A stretch of 6,066 nucleotides of DNA, taken from assembly GCA_000715605.1 (NCBI GenBank), contig KL568614.1, forward strand, positions 38,255 to 44,320, in the 5' to 3' direction. The DNA is from Streptomyces speibonae (GTDB lineage Bacteria > Actinomycetota > Actinomycetes > Streptomycetales > Streptomycetaceae). The position numbers and the translations under genes were made by a program. The notes under the pieces were generated by a model. The model was not told where the DNA came from. It did not search any database and worked only from the letters and a program-made list of their open reading frames with translations. Shown here in pieces: positions 1 through 3,417 of this stretch; within the stretch, counting starts at the first letter, position 1, and each line of letters opens with the position of its first letter.

Positions 1-1055
1 GGGGGGGGGAGCCGCTCCGCGTACGCCGCCGCCCCCAGAGCCTTCTTCACATACCGGTCGTCGACGAAGGAGTCCACGTCCACGTCGCCGGTCAGCCCGG
101 CCGACTTCAGGATCGTCACGTCCTGCTTCAGGGCGGAGACGAGCCGCGGCTTGAGGGCCGGGTCGAAGGTGGCGATGCCGTGGGCGCCGTTGTAGAGGTA
201 GACCACCTCGGCGGGCAGTCCGGTGGCCTCCGCGACCTTCTCGGCGGCGGCGACGGGATGGTCGTCGAGGTAGTCGGTGGCCTGTGCCTGCGCCTTGAGG
301 AACTCCTCCAGCACGGCCGGCCGTGCCTTCGCGAAGTCCTGGCGGGCCGCGACGCCGTGGAAGGTCGGCAGATTCAGCTGCGCGCCGTCGTACAGGGCCG
401 TCGCCTTGCCCTGGTGGGCCAGCAGGCCCGGCCAGGCGACGAACTGCGACAGCGCGTCCGCGCTGCCGGCGGCGAGGGCCGAGGCGCCCACCGCGGGCTG
501 CTGGTTGAGCTTCTCGACGTCCTCGCCCGGGTCGACGCCGGCGCGTTGCAGGGCCCGTACCAGCGTGCCGTCGGCGGCCGAGCCGACGCTCGTGGACACC
601 TTCCGGCCCTTGAGGTCCTTCAGGGAGGTGAGCCGGGAGCCGGGCGCGGTGACGATGGTGTTCAGGCCGCCGCGCAGGTTGTAGCCGGTGACCGACACCA
701 GGCGGGTGGGGCGGCCCAGCTGCTTGCCCCGGGCGGCGTTGATGAGCAGGGGGAAGTCGCCCATCGACCCGATGTCGATCTTTCCGGCGGTCATCTGGGC
801 CGTGATGGGGGCACCGGTGGCGTAGTCCTGCCAGACGACCTTGTAGGTGACGCCGTCGCCGCGCGCGTTCAGCCGCTTCTCGAAGTAGCCGAGGGAGCGG
901 AGCAGAGTGCCGGCCGTGACCGTGTTGATGGTCTTGGACTGGTAGCCGACGGTGACGGTGACCGTGGAGTCGTCCCCGGCCCCGGCCTCACCGCCGCAGG
1001 CGGCGAGCGGGAGCAGAAGGGCGAGCGCGGACGCGGCGACTGCCGTGCGTTTCAT
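1..1055 (-). CDS. ABC transporter substrate-binding lipoprotein, NitT/TauT (sulfonate/nitrate/taurine-like) family, partial
   Basis: This is the extracytoplasmic solute-binding component of an ABC importer. It would be anchored to the outer face of the membrane and pass its ligand to a permease/ATPase pair. The minus-strand frame opens at ATG 1055 and stays open to the left edge, giving 351 codons without a stop. The N-terminus is a lipoprotein signal: MKRT, a hydrophobic stretch, then lipobox LAAC with Cys at residue 20, followed by GG. Mature-protein features typical of the SsuA/TauA/NrtA fold are VTVGYQSKT near residue 40, KIDIGSMGDFPLLIN at 92-106, a central GSAADGTLVRAL-type loop and a C-terminal helical part. 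The ligand cannot be read from sequence; aliphatic sulfonates are the commonest guess. The start lies 14 nt after the ferredoxin stop, and an AAAGG Shine-Dalgarno overlaps that stop, so the two are surely co-transcribed. Family members are usually about 320-370 aa, so the stop is probably just outside. The visible 3' end is a run of prolines from a poly-G tract. Confidence 0.9.
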   Translation of the reverse strand, partial: MKRTAVAASALALLLPLAACGGEAGAGDDSTVTVTVGYQSKTINTVTAGTLLRSLGYFEKRLNARGDGVTYKVVWQDYATGAPITAQMTAGKIDIGSMGDFPLLINAARGKQLGRPTRLVSVTGYNLRGGLNTIVTAPGSRLTSLKDLKGRKVSTSVGSAADGTLVRALQRAGVDPGEDVEKLNQQPAVGASALAAGSADALSQFVAWPGLLAHQGKATALYDGAQLNLPTFHGVAARQDFAKARPAVLEEFLKAQAQATDYLDDHPVAAAEKVAEATGLPAEVVYLYNGAHGIATFDPALKPRLVSALKQDVTILKSAGLTGDVDVDSFVDDRYVKKALGAAAYAERLPP

Positions 1056-1069
1056 GGTGGCGGGGCCTT

Positions 1070-1297
1070 TCACCGGAGCAGGTAGGGCATGTTGACCGTG
1101 ACGGCTCCCGTGGGGCAGCGGGCCGCGCACGGCCCGCAGTACCAGCACTCGTCGACGTGCATGTAGGCCGTGCCGCTGTCGGTGTCGATGGCCAGGGAGT
1201 CCAGCGGGCACATGTCCACGCAGAGCGTGCAGCCGTCGATGCACTTCGAGGCGTCGATGGTCACGGGCACGTCGGCCCGTTGGGGCACCAGGGGCAT
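1070..1297 (-). CDS. Small 2x[4Fe-4S] ferredoxin, AprB-like
   Basis: A 75-residue cytoplasmic electron carrier predicted to bind two [4Fe-4S] clusters. The first cysteine motif is C19, C23, C26, C30-Pro; the second is C51, C54, C57, C61-Pro in ECWYCGPCAARCPTGAV. The second motif has classical CxxCxxCxxxCP spacing. The first has one extra residue between its first two cysteines (C-x3-C-x2-C-x3-CP). The DECWYCGPC segment resembles the beta subunit of dissimilatory APS reductase (AprB), which also has a conserved QCWECYSC-type second motif. That subunit works with a fumarate-reductase-like flavoprotein, so such a partner is plausible nearby but is not in this window. The ATG at 1297 is preceded by GGAG with a 6-nt spacer. 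The gene sits between the GntR regulator (108 nt upstream) and the substrate-binding protein (14 nt downstream), which suggests redox processing of the imported compound. That role is inferred from position. The true electron donor and acceptor are unknown. Confidence 0.92.
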   Translation of the reverse strand: MPLVPQRADVPVTIDASKCIDGCTLCVDMCPLDSLAIDTDSGTAYMHVDECWYCGPCAARCPTGAVTVNMPYLLR

Positions 1298-1405
1298 GGC
1301 TGTCTCCGGAAGGTCGGACTCGGTGAGAGGGAAGGGCGGTGCGAGTGCTGCGAGGCGGTGCGGTCCGGCGGGGAAGGCGGGGCGGGTGGCGGGAAGGCGG
1401 TGCGG
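1298..1405. repeat. Four imperfect direct repeats (about GAAGGCGGTGCG), spaced 20-21 bp
   Basis: Copies on the plus strand begin near 1331 (gaagggcggtgcg), 1352 (gaggcggtgcggtc), 1373 (gaaggcggggcgg) and 1393 (gaaggcggtgcggtc). The steps are 21, 21 and 20 bp, about two helical turns. They fill most of the gap between the regulator stop and the ferredoxin start; the last copy touches the regulator stop codon. They could be a binding array or simple low-complexity drift in GC-rich spacer DNA. No clear intrinsic terminator is visible in the gap, so read-through from the regulator into the ferredoxin is possible. Confidence 0.45.
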
Positions 1406-2194
1406 TCACAGGGAGCGGTGCAGCAGGCCGCTCATCGTGATGCGGTCGCCGCGGAAGCGGATGAACTCCAGGTCGACGGGGCGCCCGTCGGCGAGGTGGG
1501 TGAGGCGTTCCAGCATCAGCACGGCCGCGCCGCGCGGGGCCTGGAGCACGGCGGCGGAGTGCGCGTCGGCGTTGACCGCCTCCAGCGTCATCTCGGCGTG
1601 GCCGAGCGGCCGGCCGGTGACCGCTTCCAGCAGACGGAAGACGTCCGTGTTCTCCAGGTCGCAGTCGAGCAGGGCGGTGCCGATGTCCAGGGGGATGTAG
1701 GTCAGGTCCAGGGACAGGGGGAGACCGCCCAGGCGGCGCAGGCGTTCGATGCACAGGACATCGGTGCCGGCCGGGAGGCGGAGCCGGTCGGCGACGGGGA
1801 GCGGTGCCGCGACGGGGCCCATGGTCCGGACCTCGTTGGTGACCCGGCCGTGCTCGTGGAGTGTCTCCGCGAGGCCCATCAGACGGTCGAGGCCGTGGGG
1901 GTACTTGCGGGCCACGACCACCGTGCCGACGCCGGGCCGGCGTTCGACCAGCCCTTCGGCGCGCAGGAGGTCCAGCGCCTCGCGGACGGTGTTGCGGGAG
2001 GCGCCGTAGTCACCGGAGAGAGTGGACTCGTGGGGGAGGATCCCGGTCGGGAAGCCGCCGGCCAGGATCTGGTGCCGGAGGAGGTCGGCGAGCCGGCGTG
2101 CCCGGTCCGCGCGCAGCCGGCGTCGCGCACGGTGGGCGGCGACGGTGGTCGCGCCCTGGCCGGCGTGGTCTCGGATGCGTTCGGTCGGAGGCAT
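1406..2194 (-). CDS. GntR-family transcriptional regulator, HutC/UTRA subfamily
   Basis: A 262-residue DNA-binding repressor or activator. Residues about 30-95 form the GntR winged helix-turn-helix: RARRLADLLRHQILAGGF, then LPHESTLSGDYGASRNTVREALDLLRAEGLVERRPGVGT, with the recognition helix at SRNTVREAL (66-74). Residues about 115-255 match a UTRA ligand-binding domain of the HutC type: a VLCIERLRR strand, LSLDLTYIPLD, a TGRPLGHAEMTLEAVNAD segment, and a C-terminal VLMLERLTHLADGRPVDLEFIRFRGDRITM. The reading frame stays open upstream to 2641, but ATG 2194 is preferred. It has AGGTAGGG upstream, the domain starts soon after it, and the upstream translation is low-complexity Arg/Pro/Ala-rich sequence. 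A perfect palindrome lies 14 nt upstream of this ATG, suggesting autoregulation. The gene leads the set regulator, ferredoxin, binding protein, so it probably controls that module. The effector is unknown; UTRA domains bind diverse small molecules such as sugars, histidine-pathway compounds and phosphonates. Confidence 0.92.
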   Translation of the reverse strand: MPPTERIRDHAGQGATTVAAHRARRRLRADRARRLADLLRHQILAGGFPTGILPHESTLSGDYGASRNTVREALDLLRAEGLVERRPGVGTVVVARKYPHGLDRLMGLAETLHEHGRVTNEVRTMGPVAAPLPVADRLRLPAGTDVLCIERLRRLGGLPLSLDLTYIPLDIGTALLDCDLENTDVFRLLEAVTGRPLGHAEMTLEAVNADAHSAAVLQAPRGAAVLMLERLTHLADGRPVDLEFIRFRGDRITMSGLLHRSL

Positions 2195-2207
2195 GGCCGG
2201 AACCCTA

Positions 2208-2220
2208 CCTATCCGATAGG
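2208..2220. promoter_or_regulatory. Perfect 13-bp palindrome CCTATCCGATAGG, candidate GntR operator
   Basis: The arms CCTATC and GATAGG are exact reverse complements around a single central base. The site is an AT-containing island in very GC-rich DNA and ends 14 nt before the regulator start codon. GntR-family dimers bind short palindromes of this size, often in their own promoter, so autoregulation of the leftward module is the natural reading. On the minus strand the GGATAGGT part could also serve as a -10 region, in which case bound regulator would block the promoter. No convincing -35 was identified. Confidence 0.6.
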
Positions 2221-2392
2221 GAAAGTGGTGTTGCAGAACTGTTGCGCCACCTGAGGCATCGTCGGGAGCATCGCTGACCTGGTCTTTCGGCGGACCGGAG
2301 AAGAGAAACGCCAGGGCCGCGGGCCTCGGGACGACCCGCCGTGACGGCAGGGAAGGCCCGCTCCGCTGCTCGTAGGGGCGGCCGTTCGTTCC

Positions 2393-2424
2393 GCCGTGCC
2401 GGGCCGCCGCGCAGCCGGCACGGC
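2393..2424. repeat. Inverted repeat, 10-bp perfect arms, 12-nt loop
   Basis: GCCGTGCCGG (2393-2402) and CCGGCACGGC (2415-2424) are exact reverse complements, separated by gccgccgcgcag. The right arm occupies the expected -35 area of the TAGTCT box at 2444, so an operator is a reasonable idea. It could also fold as a stable RNA hairpin. There is no T-run on either side to make it a standard intrinsic terminator. Chance is possible in DNA this GC-rich, though a 10-bp exact match at this spacing is notable. Confidence 0.5.
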
Positions 2425-2443
2425 CGATGTCGGTGGCTGCCCC

Positions 2444-2449
2444 TAGTCT
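2444..2449 (+). promoter_or_regulatory. Candidate -10 box TAGTCT for the rightward gene pair
   Basis: TAGTCT fits the TAnnnT pattern of principal-sigma promoters in actinomycetes and is an AT-richer spot in the GC-rich leader. A start of transcription around 2455 would leave about 80 nt before ATG 2536. No good TTGACn -35 lies 16-18 bp upstream, where the sequence is instead the right arm of the inverted repeat. The promoter may therefore depend on an activator or be called wrongly. Confidence 0.35.
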
Positions 2450-2535
2450 TTCGCCAACGTCACAGCAGGGCGCGCCCCTTGGGGCCGCCGGACGCGCTGT
2501 GCGTGCGGACGAGTGCTGGAAGAGGCGAAGGACCC

Positions 2536-3417
2536 ATGGGCTGGCTGGCAGCGGGCGAGGCGTACGAAGTCGCTCTGGTGGACGGGCGGGTGGTGGCGCG
2601 GCAGGCGACGCCGGACGCCCCGGCAGGACAGGAGCACACACCGCGCAAGACCCTGCCGGCGGAGATACGGGACCGGCCCGAGGTGGTCGAACTCCAGCGG
2701 TTCGCCCAGTGGCTGGACCGCCACGCGGCGGAGTGCGCGGCCCAGGTCACCACGTGGATGGTGTCCTCGCTGCCGGTGCCGGCCGGCCTGCTGGCCCGGG
2801 TCTGGCCCGACGAGGCGTGGCGGACGGCCCTGCGTGACATCGTCGTGGTCGGTGACGGCCCCGACGAGACCGGCTTCCTGCGCGACGCCCGTGACACGGG
2901 CGAACTCAGCGTGGTGAACCTGGACGGCGAGACCGTCCGGCTGAACCTGCCCACCGTGACCATGCCGCACCCGGTACTCCTGCCCGACCTGGAGGAACTC
3001 CGCGTGTTCGCGGCCGAGTCGGGCATGGTCCAGGGCGTCGAGCAGCTCCACCGCGCCACCTGGCGCAAGCCCGAGGGGATCGCCCCCGGGACCACCAGGG
3101 TCACCGAGTTCGCCGAGGCCGAGTACCGCTCGTGGTTCCACCTCACCGCCCGCGCCACCTCCCTCGGCTACAAGATCGCCGGCAGCGCCGTCGTCGACCG
3201 GATCCGGGATGCCGGACGCATCGTCACCGCCTCGGTCGGCATGAGCGACCCCTACAGCGAGGAGAAGGCCTGGACCGGCCACCTGACCTGGGGCGACGCG
3301 GACGGGCAGGGCACGCTCCCGCTGACCGAGGTCGGCCCCGTGGCCTGGTCCGAAGGCATGCGCATGGCCGCCGCCCTGCACGCCGGCCGCAGCGAGGGCA
3401 CGGAGGGCTCCCGGTGA
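2536..3417 (+). CDS. DUF4132 (MolR-like) domain-containing protein, short form
   Basis: A 293-residue predicted cytoplasmic protein with no signal peptide or membrane segment. The DUF4132 likeness rests on several stretches. One is the helical WLDRHAAECAAQVTTWMVSSLPVP near 59-82. Another is LVW-like LARVWPDEAWRTALRD. The third is the LEELRVFAAESGMVQGVEQLHRATW region (about 152-176), which parallels the family's characteristic aspartate/QPF.QL.R segment. After it come a helical EYRSWFHLTARATSLGYKI stretch, a beta-rich part, and EVGPVAWSEGMRMAAAL near the end. The biochemical role of DUF4132 is unknown. In MolR-type proteins it lies at the C-terminus of much longer chains, so this is a stand-alone version. 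ATG 2536 is chosen because AAGGA sits just upstream and the likeness to the family begins soon after; the frame is open further back only as low-complexity sequence. Its stop overlaps the start of the next gene, so the two products are probably made together and may interact. The family call is from memory of motifs, not a search. Confidence 0.72.
   Translation: MGWLAAGEAYEVALVDGRVVARQATPDAPAGQEHTPRKTLPAEIRDRPEVVELQRFAQWLDRHAAECAAQVTTWMVSSLPVPAGLLARVWPDEAWRTALRDIVVVGDGPDETGFLRDARDTGELSVVNLDGETVRLNLPTVTMPHPVLLPDLEELRVFAAESGMVQGVEQLHRATWRKPEGIAPGTTRVTEFAEAEYRSWFHLTARATSLGYKIAGSAVVDRIRDAGRIVTASVGMSDPYSEEKAWTGHLTWGDADGQGTLPLTEVGPVAWSEGMRMAAALHAGRSEGTEGSR
3402..3407 (+). promoter_or_regulatory. 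Shine-Dalgarno GGAGGG supporting the GTG 3414 start
   Basis: GGAGGG lies within the last codons of the DUF4132-like gene with a 6-nt spacer to GTG 3414. This GTG shares bases with the TGA stop of that gene (GTGA, 3414-3417), a classical translational-coupling arrangement. A competing in-frame ATG at 3459 has GGAAGG with a 10-nt spacer, so the start remains slightly uncertain. The GTG choice adds 15 residues without clear structure. Confidence 0.55.

Larger units (their letters stand above)
2195..2535. other. Divergent intergenic region, 341 nt, non-coding
   Basis: This separates the leftward regulator module from the rightward DUF4132 pair and must hold the promoters for both. It contains the 13-bp palindrome next to the regulator and two TGTTGC copies 11 bp apart (2229 and 2240). 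It also holds a 10-bp-arm inverted repeat at 2393-2424, a likely -10 box at 2444-2449, and an untranslated leader of roughly 80 nt before ATG 2536. Reading frames cross this stretch on both strands. Their translations are Arg/Pro/Ala-rich without recognisable domains, so I see no gene here. Confidence 0.7.

Noticed and set aside
180..1085. Long plus-strand open frame opposite the substrate-binding protein
   Set aside because: Its translation is Gly/Arg/Val-rich with no domain, while the opposite strand encodes a clear lipoprotein with a lipobox and family motifs.
1157..2254. Plus-strand open frames opposite the ferredoxin and regulator
   Set aside because: These are antisense shadows with low-complexity translations; the minus strand encodes recognisable proteins.
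2393..2424. Inverted repeat as an intrinsic terminator
   Set aside because: No T-run follows on either strand and no gene ends next to it; the genes on both sides start outward from this region.
2341..2535. N-terminal extension of the DUF4132-like gene to 2341
   Set aside because: The extension is Arg-rich, covers the inverted repeat and probable -10 box, and lacks any family likeness; ATG 2536 has a Shine-Dalgarno.
2195..2641. N-terminal extension of the GntR regulator to 2641
   Set aside because: The extra residues are Arg/Pro/Ala-rich without a domain, cross both promoters and the start of the rightward gene, and are unnecessary for a family member of normal length starting at 2194.
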